The position numbers were made by a program, and so were the translations under genes. Source: Caballeronia calidae (GTDB lineage Bacteria; Pseudomonadota; Gammaproteobacteria; Burkholderiales; Burkholderiaceae). Taken from it: a stretch of 64,000 nt of DNA. The DNA lies in contig NZ_FCOX02000031.1 in the NCBI RefSeq assembly GCF_900044055.2, forward strand, positions 1-64,000. Direction: 5' to 3'. This document shows, piece by piece, positions 9,726 to 20,411 of this stretch. The first letter of the stretch is position 1; each line of letters begins with the position of its first letter. Under the pieces are notes generated by a model. That model ran no database searches and had not been told where the DNA came from. It saw only the letters and a program-made list of their open reading frames with translations.

Positions 9726-10802
9726 TTATCCCGCGCGGCGCTTCCTCACGGCGTCCGCGAGCAGTTCGAGCACCGGCTCGCTTTGCGTCCAGCCGAGGCA
9801 TGCATCGGTGATCGATACGCCGTGCTTGAGCGGCACGCCCGGCTTGAGGTCCTGACGGCCCTCTTCCAGATGACTCTCGATCATCACGCCGGTGATGCGC
9901 TTCTCGCCCGCTTCCAGTTGCCGCGCGATATCCTGCGCGACATCCACCTGACGCAGATGCGACTTGTTCGAATTGGCGTGCGAGCAGTCGATCATCACCT
10001 GCTCGCGCTGGCCGAGCGCAGCCAGCGCCGCGCAGCTCGCCGCGACGCTTTCCTTGTCATAGTTCGGCCCCGTCTTGCCGCCGCGCAGAATGACGTGGCA
10101 GTCGTCGTTGCCGCGCGTTTCGAAAATCGCGGCCATGCCCATCTTCGTCATGCCCATGAACGCATGGCTCGCGCGCGCCGCGACGATCGCGTCCGCCGCG
10201 ACCTGCACGCCGCCATCGGTGCCGTTCTTGAAGCCGATCGGGCAGCTCAGACCCGATGCAAGCTGACGATGACTCTGGCTCTCGGTCGTGCGCGCGCCGA
10301 TCGCGCCCCACGCGATCAGATCGGCGATGTATTGCGGGCTCAACAGATCGAGGAACTCCGTCGCGGTCGGCAATCCGAGGCCGCTGATGTCGAGCAGAAG
10401 CTCGCGCGCGCGGCGCAGGCCTTCGTTGATGCGGAAGCTTCCATCGAGACGCGGATCGTTGATGTAGCCCTTCCAGCCCACCGTGGTGCGCGGCTTCTCG
10501 AAGTACACGCGCATCACGATGAAGAGATCGTCGCGCAGGCGGTCCGCGACCGCTTTGAGGTGTTGCGCGTATTCCATCGCCTGATCGTGATCGTGGATGG
10601 AGCACGGTCCGACCACGACGACGAGCCGGTCATCGCGGCCGTGCAGGATATTGGCGATGGCCGCGCGGCTCTCCTCGACGAGCGTCTGCACGCCTTGCGT
10701 GACCGGCAACTCGTCGAGCAGCAGCGCCGGAGAGATGAGCGGACGCACGGCGCCGATGCGCGTATCGTCGATGCGGGTCGTGTCTTGCGTGGAATCGGCC
10801 AC
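9726..10802 (-). CDS. aroG: 3-deoxy-7-phosphoheptulonate synthase (DAHP synthase, class I AroG type)
   Basis: Condenses phosphoenolpyruvate and erythrose 4-phosphate, the first step of the shikimate pathway. Class I signatures are plain: VVVVGPCSIHD, FEKPRTTVGWKG, GARTTESQ, GFKNGTDG, FETRGNDDCHVILRGG and the C-terminal MIDCSHANS. The frame is open to a TTG at 10874 with an ATG at 10859, neither with a good ribosome binding site. The GTG at 10802 is preceded by AGGAGG with a five-base gap, and gives 358 residues, close to the E. coli enzymes. I therefore choose GTG. If ATG 10859 is used, the protein is 377 residues. The feedback-inhibitor class (Tyr, Phe or Trp) cannot be told by eye. Confidence 0.94.
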   Translation of the reverse strand: MADSTQDTTRIDDTRIGAVRPLISPALLLDELPVTQGVQTLVEESRAAIANILHGRDDRLVVVVGPCSIHDHDQAMEYAQHLKAVADRLRDDLFIVMRVYFEKPRTTVGWKGYINDPRLDGSFRINEGLRRARELLLDISGLGLPTATEFLDLLSPQYIADLIAWGAIGARTTESQSHRQLASGLSCPIGFKNGTDGGVQVAADAIVAARASHAFMGMTKMGMAAIFETRGNDDCHVILRGGKTGPNYDKESVAASCAALAALGQREQVMIDCSHANSNKSHLRQVDVAQDIARQLEAGEKRITGVMIESHLEEGRQDLKPGVPLKHGVSITDACLGWTQSEPVLELLADAVRKRRAG

Positions 10803-11020
10803 GCCTGCCTCCTGATCTCGGGAGGGATTGTCGATGCGGGTCAAGATGGGCTCCGTCATGCGTAATTGATGCAAAATTCAGGGACTCTATGCGTGCTTTC
10901 CGCGCGCTTATGGCCTTGCGGCGCAAACATTCATTATCGCATTTGCGGCAGCCCGCGCGCTCGATCATGCGTATGATGAAGCCGGCACGACACACTCGAA
11001 CATACCCAAGGGAGCGCATC

Positions 11021-11695
11021 ATGCGAATCGAAACGTCATTTCTTTTCGACCTCGACGGCACGCTCGTCGATAGCGTCTATCAACATGTGCTCGCGTGGAA
11101 GGAAGCGCTCGACGCCGAGGGCATCGAGTTGTCCGTGTGGCGCATCCATCGCAAGATCGGCATGAGCGGCGGGCTCTTCACCAATCAACTGCTGCGCGAG
11201 ACGCATGGCGAGATCAGCGCCGATCGCGTCGAGCGGCTGCGACAGTTGCATGCGGAAGCGTATAAGCGCCTGCGCGCGCAGGTGTGCCCGCTGCCGGGCG
11301 CGCGCGAACTGCTCGAAGCGCTGACGCAAGCCGGCACGCGCTGGGCCATCGCGACGAGCGGACGCATGGAAACGGCGCAGGTCAATCTCGAAGCGCTGGG
11401 CGTCGATCCCGCGAAGCAGGTGGTCATCACGCGCGACATGGTGAAGTACGCGAAGCCCGATCCCGATCTCTTCCTCGCCGCCGCCGCGCGTTTGAACGTG
11501 CCGATCGAGCATACGGTCGTCGTCGGCGACAGCATCTGGGACATGCTGGCTGCGCGGCGTTGCCGTTCGCTCGGCGTCGGCTTGCTGTCGGGCGGTTATG
11601 GCAGCGATGAGCTGGAACGCTCGGGCGCGTTGCGCGTGTATGAAGATCCCGCCGATCTTCTGCTGCATCTCGATGAAGTCGCGGCGCGGCCCTGA
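11021..11695 (+). CDS. HAD-superfamily phosphatase (phosphoglycolate phosphatase/beta-PGM-like)
   Basis: A 224-residue soluble hydrolase. Motif I is FDLDGTLVDS (Asp10 nucleophile, Asp12 acid/base), motif II is the Ser/Thr of ATSGR, motif III is the Lys in KYAKPDPD, and motif IV is VVGDSIWDM. A helical cap follows motif I. This fits HAD subfamily IA phosphatases; the substrate is not predictable. The start ATG has AAGGGAG upstream. The next gene, aldose 1-epimerase, begins one base after its stop, so the two are probably co-transcribed and may both act on sugar phosphates or sugars. Confidence 0.93.
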   Translation: MRIETSFLFDLDGTLVDSVYQHVLAWKEALDAEGIELSVWRIHRKIGMSGGLFTNQLLRETHGEISADRVERLRQLHAEAYKRLRAQVCPLPGARELLEALTQAGTRWAIATSGRMETAQVNLEALGVDPAKQVVITRDMVKYAKPDPDLFLAAAARLNVPIEHTVVVGDSIWDMLAARRCRSLGVGLLSGGYGSDELERSGALRVYEDPADLLLHLDEVAARP

Positions 11696-11696
11696 C

Positions 11697-12716
11697 ATGG
11701 CGACATCCATCGACGTTCGCCGCTGGGGCGACGCGCACCTGTACACGTTGCGCAATGCATCGGACATGCGTATAGAGATCAGCGATCTCGGCGCGACGCT
11801 CGTCTCATGGCTCGCGCCCGATCGCAACGGCCATTTCGCCGATGTATTGCTCGGCCACGACACGCCCGACGATTATCGCCACGGCAGCGCGTTCATGGGC
11901 GCGATCATCGGGCGCTGGGCCAATCGCATCCGCGATGCGCGCTTCATGCTCGATGGCGTCGCGCACGAAGTCGAGCGCAACGAAGGCGCGAACCATCTGC
12001 ATGGCGGCTCGGCGGGGTTTCATCGGCAGATGTGGCGCGCGGATCATTCGAATGGCGCGCTCGCGATGACGCTGGATTCGCCCGCGGGCGCAGCGGGCTT
12101 TCCCGGCAATCTGGCTGTGACCGTGCGCTATGCGCTCGATGACAGCGGCACCTTGTCGATCGATTACGAAGCGCACACCGACGCACCTACGCCCGTCAGC
12201 CTCACGAATCATGCGTACTTCAACCTGAGCGGCGACGCGAGCATTCGCGATCATGAGATATCGATCGCATCGGATAGCTATTTCGGGATCGATGAAACGT
12301 CGATTCCCGTCGCGCTCGCAAATGTGGCGAACACGGTGTTCGATTTGCGCGCGAGCGCGTCGATCGGCGCGCGTCTCGATGCATCTCACGCGCAACTGGC
12401 ACTAGCCGGCGGCTTCGACCATTGCTATGCATTCGATGACGAAGCACGCGAGCCGCGCCGCGTAGCCGTGCTGTTCGATCCGTCGAGCGGACGCGAACTG
12501 AGCGTCGCCACCGATGCGCGCGGCTTGCAGTTCTATTCGGGGAATTATCTGGAGGGCGTGAAGGCGCGCAATGGAACGCGCTATCGCAAACATGCGGGCT
12601 TGTGTCTCGAAGCGGGAGGCTTTCCGAACGAGATCAACACGGACGGCGGGCGCGCCGTCCTGCGCCCTGGCGAGGTCTATCGTCAACGCACGCGCTATAC
12701 GTTGCGCGTGCGCTGA
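11697..12716 (+). CDS. galM: Aldose 1-epimerase (galactose mutarotase family)
   Basis: A 339-residue protein that interconverts alpha and beta anomers of sugars. Family landmarks are the early NRIRDARF and NHLHGG segments, the central LTNHAYFNLSG with the catalytic His, and the late LCLEAGGFPNEIN containing the catalytic Glu. There is no signal peptide, so it is cytoplasmic. The ATG lies one base after the HAD hydrolase stop. Its end is convergent with the porin, seven bases away. The likely role is sugar metabolism together with the HAD enzyme; the sugar itself is unknown. Confidence 0.94.
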   Translation: MATSIDVRRWGDAHLYTLRNASDMRIEISDLGATLVSWLAPDRNGHFADVLLGHDTPDDYRHGSAFMGAIIGRWANRIRDARFMLDGVAHEVERNEGANHLHGGSAGFHRQMWRADHSNGALAMTLDSPAGAAGFPGNLAVTVRYALDDSGTLSIDYEAHTDAPTPVSLTNHAYFNLSGDASIRDHEISIASDSYFGIDETSIPVALANVANTVFDLRASASIGARLDASHAQLALAGGFDHCYAFDDEAREPRRVAVLFDPSSGRELSVATDARGLQFYSGNYLEGVKARNGTRYRKHAGLCLEAGGFPNEINTDGGRAVLRPGEVYRQRTRYTLRVR

Positions 12717-12723
12717 CGCACGA

Positions 12724-13860
12724 TCAGAAGATGTTGCGCAAGCCGATCGACACGCCGGTCTGGTTCGAGCGGCCCGGCAATTCGACATCGGCCGCGCCCG
12801 TCACCTTGTTGAAGTCCACCGTGCCGTAGACTTCGGTGCGCTTCGACAGCGCGTACTCCGCCAGCGCCACGCCCGTATAACGATTGCCGCTGCCCGTCGC
12901 GCCGCCGCCGATGGCCGCGTTCTTCATGTGGTCGTAATAGAACGCGCCCGTCAGCAACAGCGCAGGCGTGACCTGATACGTGATGCCCGCGAACGGACCG
13001 TCGTCGCGGCGGCCCGAGCCCTTCAGGATATCCGTGCCCGCCACGAGGCCGCGCTGCTGCAGAATGCTGTCGACGAAACCGGTGTCGTCGGTCGAATGCA
13101 GATAGCCGACATAGAGCTTCGCCGCTCCGATCGCATAGACCGCGTTGGCGTTCCAGATCTTCTGCTTGTTCGCGGAGTTGTCGCTGTTCTGCTGATAGCC
13201 GCCACCGATGGAAAGCGGGCCCATCGCATAGGAAGCCGTGAAGCCGTACATGTTGCCCGCGCCCATATGGCCCGGCACCTGACCGGAGAATCCGCCCGCG
13301 CCGGTCGACGTGTAGTTCGTGCCGAACGAGTACATCGCGCCGATAGTCAGGCCCGCGAACGTGCCGTTGTACTTCACCGCGTTATCCGCATAGAGACCCG
13401 CGCCGAGTGCAACGGGCAGCCATGCATTTTCGAAATAATTGCCGACGGTGAGCGGGTCATACGTGTCGCCGAGCATATCGAAGAGCGGCGTCTTCTGCCG
13501 GCCGAGGGTCAGTGTGCCGTACTGGTTCGAGAGCCCGACGAAGGCCGCGCGGTTGAATGCGCGCGCGCTGTCGGAGTACTGACCGTTCTGCAAATCCACG
13601 CCGCTTTCCAGCCGGAAGATCGCCTTCAGGCCGCCGCCGAGATCTTCGGTGCCCTTGAAGCCGATTCGGCTGTTGGTAATCGCGCCGTTGGTCATGAACA
13701 CCTGGCCGTCGTTGTTGGCGTTGGCGTTCGTCAGATAGCGCACGCTGACGTCGGCGACGCCGTACAGCGTGACCGAGCTTTGCGCGAATGCGGACTGACA
13801 GGCGAGCGCGATGACCGAAGCGCCGATGCCGGCAACGGCGCGCGATGCGAATGTATTCAT
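12724..13860 (-). CDS. Gram-negative outer-membrane porin
   Basis: A 378-residue precursor. A Sec signal peptide ends AFA-QSSVTLYG, followed by the characteristic start of Burkholderiales trimeric porins (VTLYGVADVSV) and the RIGFKGTEDLGGGLKA segment. The protein ends in Phe (GLRNIF), as the BAM-recognition signal of outer-membrane barrels requires. Alternating Gly/aromatic strands run throughout. It forms a 16-stranded diffusion channel by family analogy; the solute is unknown. A promoter probably lies in 13861-14000, which is AT-richer than the rest, but I cannot fix its boxes. Confidence 0.95.
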   Translation of the reverse strand: MNTFASRAVAGIGASVIALACQSAFAQSSVTLYGVADVSVRYLTNANANNDGQVFMTNGAITNSRIGFKGTEDLGGGLKAIFRLESGVDLQNGQYSDSARAFNRAAFVGLSNQYGTLTLGRQKTPLFDMLGDTYDPLTVGNYFENAWLPVALGAGLYADNAVKYNGTFAGLTIGAMYSFGTNYTSTGAGGFSGQVPGHMGAGNMYGFTASYAMGPLSIGGGYQQNSDNSANKQKIWNANAVYAIGAAKLYVGYLHSTDDTGFVDSILQQRGLVAGTDILKGSGRRDDGPFAGITYQVTPALLLTGAFYYDHMKNAAIGGGATGSGNRYTGVALAEYALSKRTEVYGTVDFNKVTGAADVELPGRSNQTGVSIGLRNIF

Positions 13861-14105
13861 GATGTGTTGTACGCGTTAATTTATTAGCGATTTTCTAACA
13901 CGCCTTCGATGCGCAGTCTTTCAGGTCCGCTGACCCGGCGAACCCTGCTTGACGCTGCGCGAAGAAGGCACGCGGCTTTTTAACACATCAAATATCGCAA
14001 CGCGTGGTTTGCTGCAAGACGTGTGGTGTTTTCCGCAACAGCGGCTTTTTGTTTAGTACTGCCCGATCCGTCGCTGCTGCGGCTTTCAAACTGCCTGGAA
14101 ATGAT

Positions 14106-15616
<1,511 letters not shown>

Positions 15617-15620
<4 letters not shown>

Positions 15621-16543
15621 TCGCGCTCCCTCACGCGCAGGATGTTGCCGAGCAATCCGTCCGGAAAGAACAGGATGACCGCGAGCGCGACGGCCGCGAC
15701 CACGAAGGTATTGATCTGCCCGAGCGGACGCAGGAACTCGCCCGCGACGATGAGAAAGATCGAGCCGAGCACCGCGCCGAGTATCGTGCGCCTGCCGCCG
15801 AGCACCGCCGCGATGATGATCTGCACGCCGATGCCGATATCCACCACCGTGCTCACCGATGCGGTGCCCTGATAAAACACCAGCATCGCGCCCGCGACGC
15901 CCGAGAACACCGCACTGATGCAGAACGCCGCGAGCTTGTGCTTCACGACATTGAAGCCGAGCGCCTGCGCGCCGACCGTATCCTGTCCGCTCGCCTGAAG
16001 GATCAGGCCGATCGCCGAGCGCGACAGCCCGAACAGAAGGATCGCGCACACGATCAGGAACCCGAGCGCGATCCAGTAGTTGTGGTCGGCATCGACGGAC
16101 ATCACATCGGGCACCATCATGCCGATCTCGCCGCCCGTGATGCCCGCGAAGATCACGATCGCGTTCTGCAGAAGCAGCACCGCGACGAGCGTGACGAGGC
16201 CGAAGTACGGCCCGCGCAATCGCAGCGCGGGCACCGCGAGCAGCAAGCCGCCGACGAGCGCGACGAGGCCGCCCGCGATCACGCATACCGGTATCGGCGC
16301 GGCGGCGTGCGCGTTGAGTATCGCGGCCGAATACGCGCCGAGACCGATGAGGAACGTGGGACCGAAGTTGACTTCACCCGCGAACCCGAACAACAGGTCC
16401 CACGACATCGCGAAGACGCCGAAGTAGTACGCGACGGTGAGCACGCCGAGGATGTATCCGGTGAGCCACCACGGCAGTGTCGCGGCGACGATCGCGAGCA
16501 GCACCGCGGACCATACGAGACGTGAACGAACGATGTCTTTCAT
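15617..16543 (-). CDS. livM: Branched-chain amino acid-type ABC transporter permease, LivM
   Basis: A 308-residue inner-membrane protein with about nine or ten hydrophobic helices. It contains the LivM-type segment GFAGEVNFGPTFLIGLGAY and the cytoplasmic coupling region with AxALGFNV. It is followed by the ATPase with a four-base overlap and preceded by LivH with a two-base gap. With LivH it forms the membrane channel. The substrate could be a branched-chain amino acid, an amide, urea or an aromatic acid, since this family is broad. Confidence 0.94.
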
Positions 16544-16545
16544 GA

Positions 16546-17421
16546 TCAGCGCCGTCCGAGAAAGCCTTGCGGCCGCACATAGACGACGAGCACGAGCAGC
16601 AGCAGCGCGGGCAGCGGCCGCAGCGTCGGCGCGATGAGATACGCGGTGATCGTCTCCAGATAACCCACCACATACGCGGCCATCAGCGAGCCCGACACGC
16701 TTCCGAGACCGCCCAGCACGACGATGGAAAACGCGCTCGCCGTCAGTTGTCCGGTGTTGTTCGTGCTCACGCCGAGGAACGACGCGAGCAGCACGCCCGC
16801 GATGCCCGCAAGCACGCCGTAGATGGTCCACGCGAGCAGATAGATCTGCGAGAGTTCGAAGCCGAGCAGCGTGAGACCGCGCGGATTCATCGATGCCGCG
16901 AGCAGTGCCTTGCCCGCTTTCGTGCGATTCACGAACAGCCACAGCAAGCCGATCACGATCCAGCACACCGCGGCGATCATGATCTCGTTGTAGGGCACGC
17001 GCACGCCCGCGATGCTTGCGACGCCGGGAATGAGCGGACGCATCGTGATGGGGTTATCGGAGAAGAGATAAGCCATGCCTTGCTGGATCATGATGCCCCA
17101 CAGCAGCGTGCCGGTCAGCACGAAGATCTCTTTCTCTTCGCGGGGAATCGCGGTGGAACGTTGAATGGGCCGCACCACCATGAAATACGTGATGTACGCC
17201 GCGATCATTCCGCAGATCACGCCGAGCGGCGTGCCGAGATAAGTGCCCAGGCCCGCTTCGCCCGCGAGCGCCCAGCCGAGCAGCGCGGCGATCAACATGA
17301 CGCCGCCGTGCGCGAGGTTGAGCACGCCCGATACCCCGAAGATCAAGGTGAAGCCGATCGCGCCGAGTCCGTAGAGCGAACTGATCGCGAAGCCATCGAT
17401 GAGAATTTGCAGTGGCAACAT
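16546..17421 (-). CDS. livH: Branched-chain amino acid-type ABC transporter permease, LivH
   Basis: A 291-residue inner-membrane protein. It opens with the LivH-typical DGFAISSLYGLGAIGFTLIF and then GVLNLAHGG. The EAA-like region reads ASMNPRGLTLLGFELSQIY, close to LivH coupling loops, although the usual RAxAED is replaced by MNPRG. The end, VRPQGFLGRR, is standard for the family. It is separated from the binding-protein gene upstream by about 100 bp carrying a strong hairpin. Confidence 0.94.
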   Translation of the reverse strand: MLPLQILIDGFAISSLYGLGAIGFTLIFGVSGVLNLAHGGVMLIAALLGWALAGEAGLGTYLGTPLGVICGMIAAYITYFMVVRPIQRSTAIPREEKEIFVLTGTLLWGIMIQQGMAYLFSDNPITMRPLIPGVASIAGVRVPYNEIMIAAVCWIVIGLLWLFVNRTKAGKALLAASMNPRGLTLLGFELSQIYLLAWTIYGVLAGIAGVLLASFLGVSTNNTGQLTASAFSIVVLGGLGSVSGSLMAAYVVGYLETITAYLIAPTLRPLPALLLLVLVVYVRPQGFLGRR

Positions 17422-17476
17422 AGCGGCCCTTTATGTCGATGCCAACGTGGAACCGGTCCCCGCAACATGCACCGCA

Positions 17477-17508
17477 AGGCGCGCGCGCCACTTGGAGCGC
17501 GCGCGCCT
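17477..17508 (-). terminator. Intercistronic hairpin between binding-protein gene and livH
   Basis: Perfect 12-base arms AGGCGCGCGCGC / GCGCGCGCGCCT surround an eight-base loop. It sits 16 bp past the stop of the binding-protein gene and 55 bp before livH. There is no T-run. Such hairpins commonly stabilise the upstream mRNA or partly stop transcription, giving more binding protein than permease; that role is inference here. Confidence 0.75.
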
Positions 17509-17524
17509 CACGATGCCAAGGCTT

Positions 17525-18790
17525 TTAGTTCGAGGCCGACTGCACCTTCACGAAGGCGGGGAACTTGACCTTCGCGTTCGCCACCGACTTCGGCCAGATC
17601 GCTACTTGCTTGCCGTTCTGCCACTGGAGGTTGATGCCGGTGATATAGCCTTCACCGTACTTCAACGCATGCGTGAACTGATCGTTCTTGCCGTAGAACT
17701 GCCAGCGTCCGATCGTGCCGACATAGTCGGTCTTTTCGAGTGCATCGACCATCTTGTCGGGATCGGTCGAGCCTTGATTGCGATGAATCGCATCCGCGAT
17801 GATGTACACGAGGTCATAGCTCGTGAAGCCGTCATACGCGGGCGAAACGCCGGCAAAGTGCTTCTGATACGACTCGACGAAGGGCACCGTCTTCGGCGTC
17901 ATCGCGACGCCGGGGGCCGCTGCCGATGCGGTGATGACGCCTTCGGTCGCGCCGTTGGTGTCTTTCCAGAAGCTCGTCGTCGTGGCCTGCGAGCTTTGGC
18001 CCGTCATCGGAATCGGCACTTGCTGATCGTGCCATTGCACGGTCGGCTGCACGCCGACGTGACTGATGCCGGTCGTGATCGTGTCCGGATGCTTCGCTTC
18101 GATCTGGTTGAAGATCGGCGTGAAGTCGGATGTGTCCGGATTGAAGCGGATGTGGTCCAGCACCTTGAGGCCCGCTTTCGGCAGGCATTCGAGGAAGCGC
18201 TCGTCGAGCGGCTTGGTCCACGCGGCGTCCTCGCTCATCACGACGGTCGTCTTCATCTTGAACTCGCCGACGAGCACGTCATGCGAGAAATCGCAGATGG
18301 ACTGGGCGATGAACGCCGACGTCATCCAGCCGTGGAACGTGTACTTGTAGTGCTCGTAGTCGTCGTGAACGCGCTTCGAGATTTCATTGCTCGCCGCGCC
18401 CGGCGTGATGAACGGCATCTTCAGGCGCGCGGACCACGGCTCCATCGCAAGCGCCACTTCACTGATATAGCTGCCGATGATCGCGACCACCTTGTCCTGG
18501 CTCGCCGCGCGCTGGAATGCGCGCACGCCGTCGGAGGCCGATGAATGATCGTCATACGCGATGATCTGGATTTGCCTGCCGTCGACGCCGCCCTTCGCGT
18601 TGATCTCTTCCGCCGCGAGTTGCGCGGCCTTGCTGATCGAAGCGCCCGCGACCGCGGACTCTTCGCTGATGACGCCGATCTTGATCGGCTCCCCTGCTGC
18701 GTGCGCCGTGGCCGAAAGGCCCAGCCCTGCCATCACCGTGCTCGTTGCGATGACGGTGCTCATTCCCCGCCACGTCTTGCGCTTTGACAT
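17525..18790 (-). CDS. livK: Periplasmic substrate-binding protein of the ABC transporter (LivJ/LivK family)
   Basis: A 421-residue precursor. The Sec signal peptide ends near ATAHA-AGEPIKIG, and the type I periplasmic-binding fold starts KIGVISEESA. Typical segments are AAQLAAEEINAKGG and IIAYDDHSS. It resembles urea/amide- or aromatic-binding members as much as leucine-binding ones, so the ligand is open. The start is the ATG at 18790, preceded by AGAGGAGAC; the upstream ATGs give an unlikely extra N-terminus. It is the first gene of the operon with livH, livM and the fused ATPase. Confidence 0.94.
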   Translation of the reverse strand: MSKRKTWRGMSTVIATSTVMAGLGLSATAHAAGEPIKIGVISEESAVAGASISKAAQLAAEEINAKGGVDGRQIQIIAYDDHSSASDGVRAFQRAASQDKVVAIIGSYISEVALAMEPWSARLKMPFITPGAASNEISKRVHDDYEHYKYTFHGWMTSAFIAQSICDFSHDVLVGEFKMKTTVVMSEDAAWTKPLDERFLECLPKAGLKVLDHIRFNPDTSDFTPIFNQIEAKHPDTITTGISHVGVQPTVQWHDQQVPIPMTGQSSQATTTSFWKDTNGATEGVITASAAAPGVAMTPKTVPFVESYQKHFAGVSPAYDGFTSYDLVYIIADAIHRNQGSTDPDKMVDALEKTDYVGTIGRWQFYGKNDQFTHALKYGEGYITGINLQWQNGKQVAIWPKSVANAKVKFPAFVKVQSASN

Positions 18791-19102
18791 CTTCGGTCTC
18801 CTCTTTGTAATCGGTAATCGATATTGGAGCGACGACAGCCAGACACAGACACATGCAGCAATTAAGGATTTGCCGACAAACAGTAGCACTCACATTTCAA
18901 GCGCTGAATCAGTAATAACGATAAAGACGACCATGCGAAAACGTCATGAATGGCGCGCGATTCTTTCAAGCTGCTTTCGCGAAACGAATGCTTGGCGCGC
19001 GTCGAGTCGCAGCGACGGTCGCTGAAGATGTCGGGAATTGAAGTGCGGAAGAGCCGGATGCGGTTAGCGTCGGCTGCGAATGGTTAGCGTCGGGTCACGC
19101 GG
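18791..19102. other. Intergenic region, 312 bp
   Basis: Upstream of the ABC operon and downstream of the TadE-like gene. It should hold the operon promoter. I see no clear -35/-10 pair, terminator or small gene. Confidence 0.5.
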
Positions 19103-19570
19103 TCATTCGTAGTTCATCACCGCTGTCGCATTCAGCGAGACGGGACCGGTCAATGCGCTGAGCGCCGATCCCAGAAGCAAACCGCGGTAGACATAGGAGA
19201 TCTGAACCGTCAGCGGGTTTCCGGTGCTTGTGCCGTTCGCATGAGTGACGGTAATGACTGGCGCGCTGCTCGCGCCGCTATTGATCACGGAAGCATTGAC
19301 GCTGGAGGCCGCAACAGCCGCGATCTGGTCCGTGGTCAGGGCCGGCACGCTTACGACGGTTCCGGCTCTGGCTGCCGTACGAGCGGCCGCCACGAGTGCA
19401 GACTTGTCGTACATCATCAGGCTCAGGTCCATGACACCCACAAAGACCAGGATCAGGATCGGAAGGAGGATGACGAATTCCAATGACACGCTGCCCTCGT
19501 CCGAGGCGAACGGATTCCGGCTACGACGAGACCGCGCTTCATTGAGATGGCTTGCGGAGCTACGCATCAT
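19103..19570 (-). CDS. TadE-like pilus assembly protein
   Basis: A 155-residue protein with one N-terminal hydrophobic segment (LEFVILLPILILVFVGVMDL, about 29-48) preceded by GSVSLEF, the TadE/TadG signature resembling a pseudopilin processing site. The rest is extracytoplasmic and Ser/Ala/Val-rich, ending SLNATAVMNYE. TadE-like proteins are minor pseudopilins of Flp/Tad secretion systems. No tadA, tadB, tadC, rcpA or flp gene is in the window, so this gene and the TadG-like gene 0.85 kb away are orphans here. Confidence 0.85.
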   Translation of the reverse strand: MMRSSASHLNEARSRRSRNPFASDEGSVSLEFVILLPILILVFVGVMDLSLMMYDKSALVAAARTAARAGTVVSVPALTTDQIAAVAASSVNASVINSGASSAPVITVTHANGTSTGNPLTVQISYVYRGLLLGSALSALTGPVSLNATAVMNYE

Positions 19571-19804
19571 TATTTTTTATCGCTCGGCGGAAGAGTCGGT
19601 TCGAATTCAACCTCGCAGGGTAAGTCCGCGAACCTTAAGAAACGCTTAAGTGGCCGCGCTGCGCGAATGTTGGCAACGGCACTAGCCTGACGTCATTTAC
19701 GTTTCGATCGGGATGTTACAGATTCCATCCGCCGTAGTTACAATGGTCATACGATAACGCCGCTAAGCTTCTGTCACTCCAAACAAGACAGTAACGGTGC
19801 GGCG

Positions 19805-20126
19805 ATGACTGGAAGTACCTGAGAAGCCTTTGCGCTCGCGGCAGCGGGAGCCACGAATTCGAGCGTCGTGCGCTCGGTGGCGGTCGTCGTGAACGCGAAC
19901 ACGCCGGTCTCGACGCCCGACGCGCCCATTACCCTGCCCTCTTCTTCGATGAACACCGTGCGCGGAACGGTGAGTCCGGCGCCGATGCTCTCGTGCGTGC
20001 ATTGCAGACGATCGCACAAGCGCGTATGAAATCGCATCCGTGACCGCGAATCTCGATACGGGCGCTACGCAGTCAACGTCCGTCAATGCGACGACGAACC
20101 AGAGCAACGTCGATTTGAGCTTCTGA
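19805..20126 (+). pseudogene. Possible decayed coding sequence
   Basis: No single frame is open across this stretch, but two plus-strand frames read like protein. One gives about 65 codons including SVVRSVAVVVNANTPVSTPD and ends at a TGA near 20033; the other supplies the following 40 codons including SVTANLDTGATQSTSVNATT and ends at 20126. An 87-codon minus-strand frame (19774-20037) also has GC-rich third positions and is an alternative reading. Lying between TadE- and TadG-like genes, it may be a broken secreted or pilus-related protein. The family is not recognised. Confidence 0.3.
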
Positions 20127-20181
20127 CGGGTAACGAACCGGATCGCGAAGCGTCGAAACGCTTCCGTTCCAAATGGAGATC

Positions 20182-20346
20182 ATGATGAAAAGAGCTGTTG
20201 TACTCGTAACACTGCTGGTTATGGCCGGCATGATCAATGGATGCGCTGTCTACGTTCCCGACGCGCCGCCGGTCGCAGCCAAACCGCAAGGCGGTCCTGG
20301 CAATGGATTTTGCCCACCTGGGCAAGCAAAGAAAGGAAACTGCTGA
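20182..20346 (+). CDS. Small lipoprotein, 54 residues
   Basis: The ATG follows GGAGATC. The peptide begins MMKRAVVLVTLLVMAGM, then INGC gives a lipoprotein signal-peptidase site with Cys21. The mature part is Pro/Gly-rich and ends FCPPGQAKKGNC. The ending CPPGQAKKGxC recurs in short Burkholderiaceae lipoproteins, from memory of the family; the function is unknown. An ATG one codon later (20185) is an equal alternative start. A strong hairpin follows 11 bp after the stop. Confidence 0.8.
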   Translation: MMKRAVVLVTLLVMAGMINGCAVYVPDAPPVAAKPQGGPGNGFCPPGQAKKGNC

Positions 20347-20357
20347 AGTCGATCCAC

Positions 20358-20389
20358 ACAGTCCGATCGGCTCTCGCCGATCGGACTGT
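20358..20389. terminator. Bidirectional hairpin between convergent genes
   Basis: Perfect 13-base arms ACAGTCCGATCGG / CCGATCGGACTGT enclose a six-base loop. It lies between the stop of the small lipoprotein (plus) and the stop of the TadG-like gene (minus), where a terminator for both is expected. There is no strong T-run on either side. Confidence 0.8.
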
Positions 20390-20411
20390 AGCGAACCTCG
20401 GAACGCACTAT

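Noticed and set aside
14020..14065. Short CCGC / GCGG stem followed by CTTTTTG as a terminator past the ABC operon
   Set aside because: The stem is only four base pairs and the T-run is on the wrong strand for the operon.
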